A DNA stretch of 64,000 nucleotides from Pseudomonas umsongensis (GTDB taxonomy: Bacteria > Pseudomonadota > Gammaproteobacteria > Pseudomonadales > Pseudomonadaceae). Below the pieces are notes generated by a model. The model saw only the letters and a program-made list of their open reading frames with translations. It was not told where the DNA came from and did no database searches. Position 1 is the first letter of the stretch; each line of letters starts with the position of its first letter. Below, one piece after another: positions 1 to 8,716 of the stretch. The position numbers and the translations under genes were made by a program. The stretch spans positions 124,001-188,000 of the forward strand of contig NZ_NIWU01000002.1 in NCBI RefSeq assembly GCF_002236105.1, in the 5' to 3' direction.

Positions 1-586
1 GGTTCAACTCGCCCATGACCGCGGCGCGGGTCAGGCGAACATAGGACGGCAGGGACACCACGGCGATGGCGATCACGGTGTTGATCAGGCCAGGGCCGAG
101 GATGGCGACGATCGCCACGGCCAGCAGCAGGGACGGCAGGGCCAGCATGATGTCCATCAGGCGCATGATGGTCGGGCCGACCGCTTTGGGGAAAAAGCCG
201 GCAAACAGGCCCAGCAGGATCCCCGGGATCAGCGACATCACCACCGACGACAAACCGATCAGCAGCGACAGGCGCGAACCCTGGATCAGCCGTGACAGCA
301 GGTCGCGGCCCAGTTCATCGGTACCCAGCAAGAACTGGATCTGCCCACCTTCCAGCCAGGCTGGCGGGGTGAGCAGGAAGTCGCGGTACTGCTCGCTCGG
401 GTCATGGGGTGCAACCCACGGGGCGAAGATGGCGCAGAAAATCACCAGCAGCATGAACATCAGGCCGGCGACGGCACCTTTGTTCTTGGAAAACGCTTGC
501 CAGAATTCTTTGTACGGCGACGGATACAGCAGGCTTTGATCCACGGCGGACGTGGTGGTGGCTACTGAGGATGTTGGAGTGCTCAT
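1..586 (-). CDS. dppC: Dipeptide ABC transporter permease DppC (partial, C-terminus outside window)
   Basis: Inner-membrane permease subunit of a dipeptide/oligopeptide ABC importer, pairing with DppB to form the channel. About 195 N-terminal residues are visible, starting at the ATG at 586 and running off the left edge. The N-terminus has a short cytoplasmic tail, one hydrophobic segment, then the family-typical periplasmic stretch with 'LLGTDELGRDLLSR' and the first helices of the binding-protein-dependent permease domain. The gene lies 11 bases downstream of dppB on the same strand, as in dppABCDF operons; dppD and dppF would be expected to the left. The assignment is secure, but substrate range within the peptide family is inferred from context. 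Confidence 0.93.
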   Translation of the reverse strand, partial: MSTPTSSVATTTSAVDQSLLYPSPYKEFWQAFSKNKGAVAGLMFMLLVIFCAIFAPWVAPHDPSEQYRDFLLTPPAWLEGGQIQFLLGTDELGRDLLSRLIQGSRLSLLIGLSSVVMSLIPGILLGLFAGFFPKAVGPTIMRLMDIMLALPSLLLAVAIVAILGPGLINTVIAIAVVSLPSYVRLTRAAVMGELN

Positions 587-597
587 GGGGTTTGACC

Positions 598-1608
598 TCA
601 GCGCTGATGACGGATGCGTGGGTTGGCAAAGCCGTAGAGGATGTCCACTACGAAGTTGACCAGAATCACCAGGCAGGCGATTAACAGGATGCCGTTTTGC
701 ACGACCGGGTAGTCCCGGGCGCCAATGGCTTCGATCAGCCACTTGCCGATGCCCGGCCAGGAGAAGATGGTTTCGGTCAGGACCGCACCGGCCAACAGGG
801 TGCCGACTTGCAGGCCGACCACGGTCAGCACCGGGATCAGCGCGTTACGCAGGCCGTGCACGAACACCACGCGCGACGGCGACAGGCCCTTGGCCTTGGC
901 GGTACGGATGTAGTCTTCACGCAGCACTTCGAGCATCGACGAACGGGTCATCCGCGCGATGACAGCCAGCGGGATGGTGCCGAGCACGATGGCCGGCAGG
1001 ATCAGGTGGTGCAGGGCATCGAAGAACGCGCCGACGTCATCGGCCAGCAGCGTGTCGATCAGCATGAAGCCGGTTCGCGGCTCGATGTCATAGAGCAGGT
1101 CGATCCGCCCGGACACCGGGGTCCAGCCCAGGGAGACCGAGAAGAACATGATCAGGATCAGGCCCCACCAGAAGATCGGCATCGAGTATCCCGCCAGGGA
1201 GACACCCATCACCCCATGGTCGAACAGGGACCCTCGCTTGAGTGCCGCGATCACCCCGGCCAGCAGGCCCAGGATACCGGCGAACAACAGGGCGGCCATG
1301 GACAGTTCCAAGGTCGCGGGGAATAGGGAGGTGAACTCGTTCCAGACGCTTTCACGGGTACGCAGGGATTCCCCGAGATCGCCGTGGGCCAGTTTGCCGA
1401 TGTAATCCAGGTACTGGGCATACAGGGGTTTGTTCAGACCTAGGCGTTCCATTGCCTGAGCGTGCATTTCCGGGTCGACTCTGCGTTCGCCCATCATGAC
1501 TTCCACAGGGTCGCCAGGGATCATGCGAATCAACGCGAAAGTCAGCAGGGTGATGCCGAAGAACGTGGGGATCAGTAACCCCAGTCGGCGGGCAATAAAA
1601 CTAAACAT
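598..1608 (-). CDS. dppB: Dipeptide ABC transporter permease DppB
   Basis: Inner-membrane permease subunit of the dipeptide importer, 336 residues, the usual DppB length. It begins with the typical N-terminal membrane helix (MFSFIARRLGLLIPTFFGIT) and carries the conserved 'RMIPGDPVEVMMGER' periplasmic region. The cytoplasmic EAA loop that docks on the ATPase lies around residues 235-265 (EDYIRTAKAKGLSPSRVV...). The gene follows a DppA-type binding protein (72-base spacer containing a hairpin) and precedes dppC by 11 bases, so the three are probably co-transcribed. Nothing is unusual in the sequence. Confidence 0.96.
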   Translation of the reverse strand: MFSFIARRLGLLIPTFFGITLLTFALIRMIPGDPVEVMMGERRVDPEMHAQAMERLGLNKPLYAQYLDYIGKLAHGDLGESLRTRESVWNEFTSLFPATLELSMAALLFAGILGLLAGVIAALKRGSLFDHGVMGVSLAGYSMPIFWWGLILIMFFSVSLGWTPVSGRIDLLYDIEPRTGFMLIDTLLADDVGAFFDALHHLILPAIVLGTIPLAVIARMTRSSMLEVLREDYIRTAKAKGLSPSRVVFVHGLRNALIPVLTVVGLQVGTLLAGAVLTETIFSWPGIGKWLIEAIGARDYPVVQNGILLIACLVILVNFVVDILYGFANPRIRHQR

Positions 1609-1641
1609 CGTAAGGTGTACCTCATCAGCCGGTTAGGCGTG

Positions 1642-1670
1642 CCCGGCATGCCTGGGTCAGGAATGCCGGG
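1642..1670 (-). terminator. Hairpin between binding-protein gene and dppB
   Basis: An 8-bp perfect stem (CCCGGCAT / ATGCCGGG) with an 11-base loop lies just after the stop of the upstream binding-protein gene. It has no U-run, so it is more likely an mRNA-stabilising or attenuating hairpin than a full terminator. Such hairpins are common after periplasmic binding-protein genes, where they favour higher levels of the binding protein than of the permease. Confidence 0.5.
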
Positions 1671-1680
1671 AGTTTCTTAT

Positions 1681-3276
1681 CTACTTCACCTGGGTGGTGG
1701 CGAAGTTATTCGTGGTGAGGGGGCTAATGTGGTAGCCCTCTACGTTGTTGCGCATTGCGGTAAACATTCTAGTGTGCGCCAGGCTGATCCATGGCTGGTC
1801 CTGGTTAAAGATAACCTGAGCCTGTTCGTACAGTGCTGCACGTTCGGCCGGGTCGGTTTTTTCACGGGCCTGGTCGATCAGGGCCTGGAATTTTTCATTG
1901 CACCAGCGTGCGTAGTTTTCGCCGTTCTTCGCCGCCTCGCAACTGAGCATAGGCGTCAGGAAGTTATCCGGGTCGCCGTTATCGCCCGCCCATCCGGCGG
2001 AAACCATATCGTGCTCGCCGTTTTTCGCGCGCTTGAGCATTTCGCCCCACTCCATGACGCGGATGTCGATCTTGATCCCGATCTTGGCCAGGTCAGCCTG
2101 CATCATCTGCGCGCCGAGCATGGGGTTGGGGTTGGTCGCACCGCCGCCGTTGCGGGTGAACAGCGTGAACACGGTGCCTTCCGGCACGCCGGCTTCCTTG
2201 AGCAGGGCGCGGGCCTTGTCCAGGTCACGGACAGGGTTCTTCATGTCGTGGTTGTAGCCCAGCAGGGTGTCCGGAAACGGGTTGACTGCCGCGGTCGCAT
2301 TGCCTTTGCCAAACAGCGCGTTGACGGCCGCTTCCTTGTCGAAGGCGATGTCGATGGCTTTACGTACGCGCACGTCACTCAGGTATTTGTGCTGGGTGTT
2401 GATGGCGATGTACGCGACGGTCATCGCATTCAGTTCATCAACCTTCAGCTTGGCGTCTTTCTTGATGCTCGGAATGTCATCCGGCTTTGGATACAGCGCA
2501 ACCTGGCATTCGTTGGCCTTGAGCTTTTGCAGGCGCACGTTGTTGTCGGTGGCGATGGCGAAGATCAACGAGTCGGCCGGCGCCTTGCCACGGAAGTAGT
2601 CCGGGTTGGCCTTGAAGCGAACCTGGGCGTCCTTGTTGTAGCGCTGGAAGACGAACGGGCCGGTGCCGATCGGCTTGTTGTTCAGTTCACCGGTCTTGCC
2701 GGCCTTGAGCAGTTGGTCGGCATACTCGGCGGAGTAGATCGAGGAGAACGCCATGGCAATGTCGGCCAGGAACGGTGCTTCGCGGCGGGTCAGGGTGAAT
2801 TTGACCGTGTTGTCGTCGACCTTCTCGACGTTTTTCAGCAGTTCCTTGAAGCCCATGCTTTCAAAGTACGGGAAGCCTACGCTCGACAGTTTGTGCCACG
2901 GGTGGTTCGGGTCCAGCTGACGCTGGAAGCTCCAGACCACGTCGTCGGCATTCATGTCGCGGGTGGGCTTGAAGTATTCGGTGGTGTGAAACTTGACGCC
3001 TTGGCGCAGGTGGAAGGTGTAGGTCAGGCCGTCTTCGCTGATGTCCCAGGATTCGGCCAGTGCCGGAATCACATCAGTGGTGCCAGGCTTGAAGTCCGCC
3101 AGGCGATTGAAGATGGTCTCGGCCACCGCATCGGCTGTGACTGCAGTCGTGTACTGGACCATGTCGAAGCCTTCGGGGCTGTTTTCGGTACAAACCACCA
3201 GGGGTTTGGCCGATACGCCAACAGCGACACTCAGTAACGCGGCCGCGATGGCCGCTCGTAGGGGAAGCATTTTCAT
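1681..3276 (-). CDS. Dipeptide-binding periplasmic protein, DppA family (paralog 1)
   Basis: Periplasmic substrate-binding protein of the SBP_bac_5 family, 531 residues, delivering peptides to DppBC. A Sec signal peptide covers about residues 1-24 (ends AVGVSA/K). The mature start 'LVVCTENSPEGFDMVQYTT' is the DppA signature, and the 'NECQVALYPKP' and 'SCEAAKNGENYARWC' segments carry the cysteines usual in this family. The ATG at 3276 is chosen because AGAGGG lies 6 bases upstream; an in-frame TTG at 3279 has no advantage. It sits directly upstream of dppB and downstream of the porin. It is the most divergent of the three paralogs here. Confidence 0.93.
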   Translation of the reverse strand: MKMLPLRAAIAAALLSVAVGVSAKPLVVCTENSPEGFDMVQYTTAVTADAVAETIFNRLADFKPGTTDVIPALAESWDISEDGLTYTFHLRQGVKFHTTEYFKPTRDMNADDVVWSFQRQLDPNHPWHKLSSVGFPYFESMGFKELLKNVEKVDDNTVKFTLTRREAPFLADIAMAFSSIYSAEYADQLLKAGKTGELNNKPIGTGPFVFQRYNKDAQVRFKANPDYFRGKAPADSLIFAIATDNNVRLQKLKANECQVALYPKPDDIPSIKKDAKLKVDELNAMTVAYIAINTQHKYLSDVRVRKAIDIAFDKEAAVNALFGKGNATAAVNPFPDTLLGYNHDMKNPVRDLDKARALLKEAGVPEGTVFTLFTRNGGGATNPNPMLGAQMMQADLAKIGIKIDIRVMEWGEMLKRAKNGEHDMVSAGWAGDNGDPDNFLTPMLSCEAAKNGENYARWCNEKFQALIDQAREKTDPAERAALYEQAQVIFNQDQPWISLAHTRMFTAMRNNVEGYHISPLTTNNFATTQVK

Positions 3277-3353
3277 CAAGAACCCTCTGCAATCGGTTGG
3301 TTTGGAAAACCTGGCGGCCGACTGGTCACGAGCCGGCCGTCGGGTTGGCGTAT

Positions 3354-4787
3354 TTACAGAATGTTGAACGGAACCGTGGTCACCAGACGGAACTCGTTGA
3401 TGCTGCCATCAGCCTGGTTTTCACTGGCGCGGTGCGCGGTGTAGGTACCACGAATAGTGGTGGCCTTGAACGGGCCGCTCTGTACAGCGTAGGTGGCACC
3501 GATGCCGTATTCGTAATGGTGTTCGCCGTCTTGCGACTGGATGCCGTCGTAGCCTTTGTCGGCCACACCTTTGTTGCCGGTGTAGTGGGTGCCGTCGATG
3601 CCCCAGCCGCGCGCCTGGTAGATGTTGAACTTCAGGCCTGGTACGCCGTATTCGGCCATGTTCAAGCCGTAGGCAACCTGGAACGACTTCTCGTTCGGAC
3701 CGTTGAAGTCCGACAGCAGGGAGTTGGCCAGGTAGATGCCGTTCGTTTCGTGCAGGTAGTCGAAGTACTCGTTACCGTTCACTTCCTGGTACGAGAAGGT
3801 CAGGCTGTGAGCCTGGTGGGTCAGGCCGAACGACAGGGAATAGGTGTCGTTGTCGATGTCGCCGATCAGCGCCTTACCTTCTTCCTGGGTCTTGTAGTAG
3901 TTCAGGCCGGTGGTCAGGCTCAGTACCTGGCTGTCGCCCAGTACGTGGGTGGCGCCGAAATAGTACTGGTTCCAGATGTCTTCGGCCTGGGTGGCCCAGA
4001 GGCTGGTGGTCAGGCTGGCGAACGGGGTGTAGGTGATACCGCCGGTGTAGACGTGGTCGGTTTCAACGATGCCATTGGCGTATTCGGTGCGGAATTTGCG
4101 CTGGCTTTGTTCGGTACGCGGTGAATTGCGATCGAAGGTGGCCAGGTCGAACGCCAGGTTGTTCAGCTCTTCGCTGTGGATCGCCACACCCTGGAAGCTC
4201 GAAGGCAGCGCACGGTTGCCGATGACGTCGACCATCGGGCTGCTGAAGTTCTGACGACCGGCGGTCAGGGTGGTGTTGGAAATACGTGCCTTGACGTTCG
4301 CCAGGCCCAACTTGCTCCACTGGCCAACGGCGTCGCCGCCTTCTTCGGTCAGGGTACGGTTGTTGCCTGCGCCTGGGCGAGTGCCCGGTGCGCCGCCGTT
4401 GTTGGACGCCAGGTCCTTGCGGTCCTGGTCCAGGGCGATGGCGTTGTAGGCCGCCACTTCAGTGCTGACGCCAACGGTGCCTTCGGTGAAGCCCGAGTTG
4501 TACTTGAGGATCGTGCCCTGGACCCAGTTGATACGGCGGTCAGTTGGCGTTGAAACACCATTTTTCTTGTAAGCGAAATTGGCGCCCCGCTTCAGTTGTT
4601 CGTTGGCGTACCAGTTGCGAGTGGTGCCGGTGATCGACTGGCCTTCGAGAAAGCCGGTGGCTTCGCTCTGGGCACTTTTCTCATTCACGGTCACCGGGGT
4701 GTACGCCTGGCTCTGGGTTTCAGCGTATGCCGTGGCGGTAATGCTGCTGATGGCCAGGGCCAGTAGCGCGGTGCTGCTCAGTTTCAT
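3354..4787 (-). CDS. opdP: OprD-family outer-membrane porin (OpdP-like)
   Basis: Outer-membrane beta-barrel porin of the OprD/Occ family, 477 residues with a signal peptide to about residue 22 (ITATAYA/E). The typical start after the signal includes 'FLEGQSITGTTRNWYANEQ', and the protein alternates beta strands and loops up to a C-terminal 'FRLVTTVPFNIL'. The ATG at 4787 follows a strong AAGGAG. Its position between DppA-type genes matches the P. aeruginosa dpp locus, whose porin OpdP takes up glycine-glutamate and other small peptides. Specificity here is inferred from that context. Other OprD members take amino acids or aromatic acids. Confidence 0.85.
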   Translation of the reverse strand: MKLSSTALLALAISSITATAYAETQSQAYTPVTVNEKSAQSEATGFLEGQSITGTTRNWYANEQLKRGANFAYKKNGVSTPTDRRINWVQGTILKYNSGFTEGTVGVSTEVAAYNAIALDQDRKDLASNNGGAPGTRPGAGNNRTLTEEGGDAVGQWSKLGLANVKARISNTTLTAGRQNFSSPMVDVIGNRALPSSFQGVAIHSEELNNLAFDLATFDRNSPRTEQSQRKFRTEYANGIVETDHVYTGGITYTPFASLTTSLWATQAEDIWNQYYFGATHVLGDSQVLSLTTGLNYYKTQEEGKALIGDIDNDTYSLSFGLTHQAHSLTFSYQEVNGNEYFDYLHETNGIYLANSLLSDFNGPNEKSFQVAYGLNMAEYGVPGLKFNIYQARGWGIDGTHYTGNKGVADKGYDGIQSQDGEHHYEYGIGATYAVQSGPFKATTIRGTYTAHRASENQADGSINEFRLVTTVPFNIL

Positions 4788-4869
4788 GGGTGAAGCTCCT
4801 TGGTTTCTATTATTAATGCCGGCCTTTTTTGGTGGTTCGGCTATTTGCTTTTGAACTCATTGACGCGTT

Positions 4870-4881
4870 GCAAACGTTTGC
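4870..4881. promoter_or_regulatory. Perfect 12-bp palindrome of LacI-family operator type
   Basis: GCAAACGTTTGC is a perfect palindrome with the AAACGTTT core seen in LacI/PurR-family operators. It lies 83 bases upstream of the porin start, in the spacer that should hold the porin promoter. No LacI-family regulator is encoded in this window, so the cognate protein is unknown. Confidence 0.4.
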
Positions 4882-4911
4882 CTGGTGCCAAATTGGCGAA
4901 TTACGGCAATA

Positions 4912-4944
4912 CGCTTGCGGGAGGGCGCAATGCGCCCCCAAGCG
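4912..4944 (-). terminator. Stem-loop after second dipeptide-binding protein gene
   Basis: A GC-rich imperfect stem (CGCTTGGGGGCGC / GCGCCCTCCCGCAAGCG when read on the minus strand) has a 3-base loop and begins about 18 bases after the stop at 4962. It lacks a clear U-tract, so it may attenuate rather than fully stop transcription into the porin gene. Confidence 0.45.
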
Positions 4945-4961
4945 TTTTCAGCTACACGGTT

Positions 4962-6563
4962 TTATTTTTCGATGCTGACACCCGAGAAAACGTTGCGACC
5001 GAAAGGGCTGACCTTGAACCCTTCGATTTTGGCGCTCAACGGCTGATTGACCGTCGAGTGTGCGACCGGCGTGATCGGTACCTGCTGCTTGAGGTACTGC
5101 TGCGCCTGTTTGTAGAGCAGGGTGCGTTGGTCGCGGTCAGTCACGACCTTGGCCTGCTTGATTAGCTTGTCGTAAGCCGGATCACACCACATGGAGTAGT
5201 TGTTGCCGCCGATGGCATCGCAGCTGTACAGCGTGCCGAGCCAATTGTCCGGGTCACCGTTGTCACCGGTCCAGCCGATCAGGCTGATGTCGTGCTCGCC
5301 ATTCTTGGTGCGCTTGATGTACTCGCCCCATTCGTAGCTGACGATCTTGACCTTGAGGCCGATCTTCGCCCAGTCAGCCTGGAGCATTTCGGCCATCAGC
5401 TTGGCGTTGGGGTTGTAGGGGCGCTGTACGGGCATGGCCCACAGGGTGATTTCGGTACCTTCCTTCACGCCGGCAGCCTTGAGCAGTTCCTTGGCTTTTT
5501 CCGGGTTATAGGCAGCGTCCTTGATCGTCTCATCGTAGGACCATTGGGTCGGCGGCATGGCGTTGACCGCCAGTTGCCCTGCACCTTGGTAAACGGCATT
5601 GAGAATGCCTTGCTTGTTCACCGCCATGTCCAGCGCCTGGCGCACTTCGAGCTGGTCGAATGGCTTGTGACGGACGTTGTAGGCGATGTAGCCGAGGTTG
5701 AAACCGGGCTTTTCGATCAATTGCAGCTTGGGGTCGTTTTTCAGCGCGGTGACGTCGGCAGGGCGTGGGTGCAGGGTAATCTGGCACTCATTGGCCTTGA
5801 GTTTCTGCACGCGCACCGAAGCGTCGGTGTTGATGGCGAAAATCAGGTTATCGAGCTTGACCCGGCTCGGGTCCCAGTAATGCTTGTTACCGGTGTAGCG
5901 GATGTTCGAGTCTTTCTGGTAACTCTTGAACACGAACGGCCCGGTGCCGATCGGCTTCTGGTTGATGTCGCTCGGCTTGCCTTCGGCGAGCAGCTTGTCG
6001 GCGTACTCGGCGGAGAGGATCGCGGCGAAGCTCATGGCGATGTTCTGGATGAACGCGGCGTCCACGCTGTTGAGCGTCATGACCACGGTCAGCGGCCCGG
6101 TCTTTTCGACCTTGGCGATGTTTTTGTTCAGGCTCATCCCGTTGAAATAGGGGAATTCGGTCGGGTAAGCCTTACGGAAAGGTTGCTGCGGGTCGAGCAT
6201 GCGATTGAACGTGAACAGCACGTCATCGGCGTTGAAGTCGCGGGTCGGTGTGAAGTACTTGGTTGTATGAAACTTCACCTCTGGGCGCAGGTGAAAGGTG
6301 TACGTGAGACCGTCTTCGGAAATATCCCAACTGGTGGCCAGGCCGGGTACGACGTTGGTTGAGCCTTTTTCAAACTCTGCCAGGCGGTTGTACAGCGGTT
6401 CGGCGGCGTCGTTGTCGGTCGCGGTGGTGTACTGCGCAGTGTCGAAACCGGCGGGACTGCCTTCGGAACAGAACACCAGGCTGTTGGAGGCAGCCTGACT
6501 CATGGACGTGGCGGCCAACAGGCCAGTGCCCAGCAATGCGGATAAAACCAAGGTATGACGCAT
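4962..6563 (-). CDS. Dipeptide-binding periplasmic protein, DppA family (paralog 2)
   Basis: Periplasmic SBP_bac_5 protein, 533 residues. Its signal peptide ends near residue 24 (TSMSQAA/S) and the mature protein begins 'NSLVFCSEGSPAGFDTAQYTT'. The start at 6563 is preceded by a purine-rich AGAGAGAG; an upstream extension to 6677 lacks a signal peptide and is rejected. It is clearly closer to paralog 3 than to paralog 1: both share 'LWAMPVQRPYNPNAKLMAEM' and 'GTGPFVFKSYQKDSNIRYTG'. It presumably feeds the DppBC permease encoded downstream. Peptide specificity may differ among the paralogs, as reported for multiple DppA proteins in P. aeruginosa. Confidence 0.93.
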   Translation of the reverse strand: MRHTLVLSALLGTGLLAATSMSQAASNSLVFCSEGSPAGFDTAQYTTATDNDAAEPLYNRLAEFEKGSTNVVPGLATSWDISEDGLTYTFHLRPEVKFHTTKYFTPTRDFNADDVLFTFNRMLDPQQPFRKAYPTEFPYFNGMSLNKNIAKVEKTGPLTVVMTLNSVDAAFIQNIAMSFAAILSAEYADKLLAEGKPSDINQKPIGTGPFVFKSYQKDSNIRYTGNKHYWDPSRVKLDNLIFAINTDASVRVQKLKANECQITLHPRPADVTALKNDPKLQLIEKPGFNLGYIAYNVRHKPFDQLEVRQALDMAVNKQGILNAVYQGAGQLAVNAMPPTQWSYDETIKDAAYNPEKAKELLKAAGVKEGTEITLWAMPVQRPYNPNAKLMAEMLQADWAKIGLKVKIVSYEWGEYIKRTKNGEHDISLIGWTGDNGDPDNWLGTLYSCDAIGGNNYSMWCDPAYDKLIKQAKVVTDRDQRTLLYKQAQQYLKQQVPITPVAHSTVNQPLSAKIEGFKVSPFGRNVFSGVSIEK

Positions 6564-6868
6564 GACGCTCTCTCTCTTGTTCAGTGTTGTGTCAATGAGC
6601 CTTCGTCCCGTGCGCAGACGGGGAGGGTCACTGGTTCCAGTCATGGCGTGCAGCAAGAAAACCGAGGGCCCACGCATTCGCTGGTCAGATCCCGACGGTA
6701 GGCACCGTGGGTCCGGCAGTAAATACGAAAAGTCCGAAAGACTTGTGGGAAAAGACGACGCGTCCTAGCACCCGCCTGTAGTCAGTGGGCGATTTGGATG
6801 TAGGTAATTTCCTGCTTTCTCGGTCGGCAAAGTAACGGCGACGTCATGGACGTCGCCGTTACCAAACC
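6564..6868. other. Intergenic spacer between paralogs 2 and 3 (305 bases)
   Basis: Non-coding spacer on the dipeptide locus. It holds the stem-loop at 6832-6862 next to the paralog 3 stop and the ribosome-binding region of paralog 2 near 6570. I see no convincing sigma-70 or sigma-54 promoter and no repeat element. The spacer is long enough for paralog 2 to have its own promoter. Confidence 0.5.
6832..6862 (-). terminator. Stem-loop terminator-like element after paralog 3
   Basis: A perfect 13-bp stem (GTAACGGCGACGT / ACGTCGCCGTTAC) with a 5-base loop begins 6 bases after the stop codon at 6869. The downstream tail on the minus strand (ACTTTGCC) is only weakly U-rich. Confidence 0.6.
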
Positions 6869-8494
6869 TTATTTGCTGACGCTGACGCCGTAGAAGGAGT
6901 TCAAGCCAAACGGGCTGATCTTGAAGTCCTGCACATTGGCGCGCATGGGTTGGAACACCGTCGAGTGAGCGATAGGTGTCATCGGCGTCTGGTCTTTAAG
7001 GATGTGTTGCGCCTGCTTGTACAGTTCGGTGCGCTTGCCTTGATCCGAAGTGCGCTTGGCTTGCTTGACGATGTCGTCAAACGGCTTGTAGCACCATTTC
7101 GAGAAGTTGTTGCCTTCCAGCGAGTCGCAACCGAACAGCACGTTCAGCCAGTTGTCCGGATCACCATTGTCACCGCTCCAGCCAATCAGCATCGCCTGGT
7201 TCTCGCCGCCTTTGGAGCGCTTGATGTACTCGCCCCATTCGTAGCTCTGGATCTTGACCTTGAGGCCGATCTTCGCCCAGTCGGACTGCAGCATTTCTGC
7301 CATCAGCTTGGCGTTCGGGTTATACGGACGCTGTACCGGCATGGCCCAGAGAACGATTTCGGTGCCGTCCTTGACGCCGGCTTCCTTGAGCAGCTCTTTG
7401 GCTTTCTCAGGATTGTACGGCGCATCCTTGATGGTGGTGTCGTAGGACCACTGGGTCGGAGGCATGGCGTTGACGGCCAGTTGGCCAGCGCCCTGGTACA
7501 CCGAGTCGATGATCTGTTGCTTGTTGACTGCCATGTCCAGTGCCTGGCGCACTTTCAATTGGGCCAACGGGTTTGGCTCATTGCTGCCCTTGACCTTGTC
7601 CATCACGTTGTAGGCGATGTAGCCCAGGTTGAAACCAGCCTGGTCAGGCAGCTTCAGGGTCTTGTCTTCGCGCAGCGCTTTCAGGTCGGCTGGACGAGGG
7701 AACAGGGTGACCTGGCATTCGTTTTTCTTCAGTTTCTGGATACGTACCGACGGGTCGGTGGTGATGGCGAAGATCAGGTTGTCGATCTTGACGTCGTCCG
7801 GCTTCCAGTAGTCCTTGTTCCCGGTGTAGCGGATGTTGGAATCTTTCTGGTAGCTCTTGAACACGAACGGACCAGTGCCGACCGGCTTCTGGTTGATGTC
7901 GGCGGCCTTGCCTTCTTTCAGTAGCTGGGCGGCGTATTCGGCGGACTGGATCGAGGCGAAGCTCATGGCCATGTTCTGGATGAACGCGGCATCGACGTCC
8001 TTGAGGGTGAACTTGACGGTCTTGTCGTCGACTTTATCGATCTTGGTGATGTTGGTGTCCATCCCCATGTCGGTGAAGTACGGGAATTCGGTAGGGTACG
8101 CTTTGCGGAACGGGTCATCCTTGCTAATCATGCGATTAAAGGTGAACAGCACGTCGTCGGCGTTGAATTCGCGGGTCGGCTTGAAATACGGGGTGGTGTG
8201 GAACTTGACACCGTCACGCAGGTGGAAGGTATACGTCAGGCCGTCATCGGAGACGTCCCAGCTGGTCGCCAGGCCAGGAATTACGGCGGTGCCGCCGCGC
8301 TCGAACTGGGTCAGGCGGTTGAACATGGTTTCGGCAGAGGCGTCGAAGTCGGTTCCGGTGGTGTATTGACCTGGATCGAAACCGGCCGGGCTCCCTTCGG
8401 AGCAGAACACCAGGTTAGTCGCAGCTTGAGCGAACGGCGCACTAGCCAAAAGGCTGGCGCCGACTAAAAACGGAATGACCGCGTGTTTAAGCAT
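6869..8494 (-). CDS. Dipeptide-binding periplasmic protein, DppA family (paralog 3)
   Basis: Periplasmic SBP_bac_5 protein, 541 residues, first gene of the minus-strand dipeptide locus. The signal peptide ends about residue 24 (ASAPFAQAA/T) and the mature protein begins 'NLVFCSEGSPAGFDPGQYTT'. The start is ATG 8494, since the 31-codon extension to 8587 would place charged residues before the signal peptide. Relative to paralog 2 it has a small insertion around 'MDKVKGSNEPNPLAQLKV'. The long upstream region carries an NtrC-like palindrome (8700-8716), so nitrogen control is possible. Function as a dipeptide receptor is secure at family level. Confidence 0.93.
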   Translation of the reverse strand: MLKHAVIPFLVGASLLASAPFAQAATNLVFCSEGSPAGFDPGQYTTGTDFDASAETMFNRLTQFERGGTAVIPGLATSWDVSDDGLTYTFHLRDGVKFHTTPYFKPTREFNADDVLFTFNRMISKDDPFRKAYPTEFPYFTDMGMDTNITKIDKVDDKTVKFTLKDVDAAFIQNMAMSFASIQSAEYAAQLLKEGKAADINQKPVGTGPFVFKSYQKDSNIRYTGNKDYWKPDDVKIDNLIFAITTDPSVRIQKLKKNECQVTLFPRPADLKALREDKTLKLPDQAGFNLGYIAYNVMDKVKGSNEPNPLAQLKVRQALDMAVNKQQIIDSVYQGAGQLAVNAMPPTQWSYDTTIKDAPYNPEKAKELLKEAGVKDGTEIVLWAMPVQRPYNPNAKLMAEMLQSDWAKIGLKVKIQSYEWGEYIKRSKGGENQAMLIGWSGDNGDPDNWLNVLFGCDSLEGNNFSKWCYKPFDDIVKQAKRTSDQGKRTELYKQAQHILKDQTPMTPIAHSTVFQPMRANVQDFKISPFGLNSFYGVSVSK

Positions 8495-8699
8495 GGTGGC
8501 CTCATGATTTGTTGTCATTTTTGATTTTGAGGACGACCTCGTGAGTCGTGCCTGCGGATACTTATGCAGGGGCCATACCCAATGCAAGATCCAGAGCGAC
8601 TACAAGCCTTAAACAGTGGCACGAACGTACCTTAATGTCGCAATTGTATAAAACTCGACGCATTTGATCGTTTGCGCGGCCTTTTTGTAGTGCAACTGG

Positions 8700-8716
8700 C
8701 GCACTTTTTTGGTGCG
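8700..8716. promoter_or_regulatory. NtrC-like binding site
   Basis: CGCACTTTTTTGGTGCG has GCAC and GTGC half-sites separated by 7 bases (TTTTTTG), matching the enteric NtrC consensus GCAC-N7-GTGC. It lies 206 bases upstream of the first dipeptide-binding protein gene, a plausible enhancer distance. No strong sigma-54 -24/-12 element was found between the site and the gene, so the assignment is tentative. Confidence 0.45.

Noticed and set aside
4962..6677. Upstream extension of dipeptide-binding paralog 2 to 6677
   Set aside because: It would put 38 residues with charged content before a clear Sec signal peptide, while ATG 6563 has a purine-rich ribosome-binding site.
8520..8560. Sigma-54 promoter for the dipeptide-binding protein gene (GGCACG element near 8548, minus strand)
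   Set aside because: The -24 element is good but the -12 position reads ACGAG rather than TTGCA, so I do not call it a promoter.
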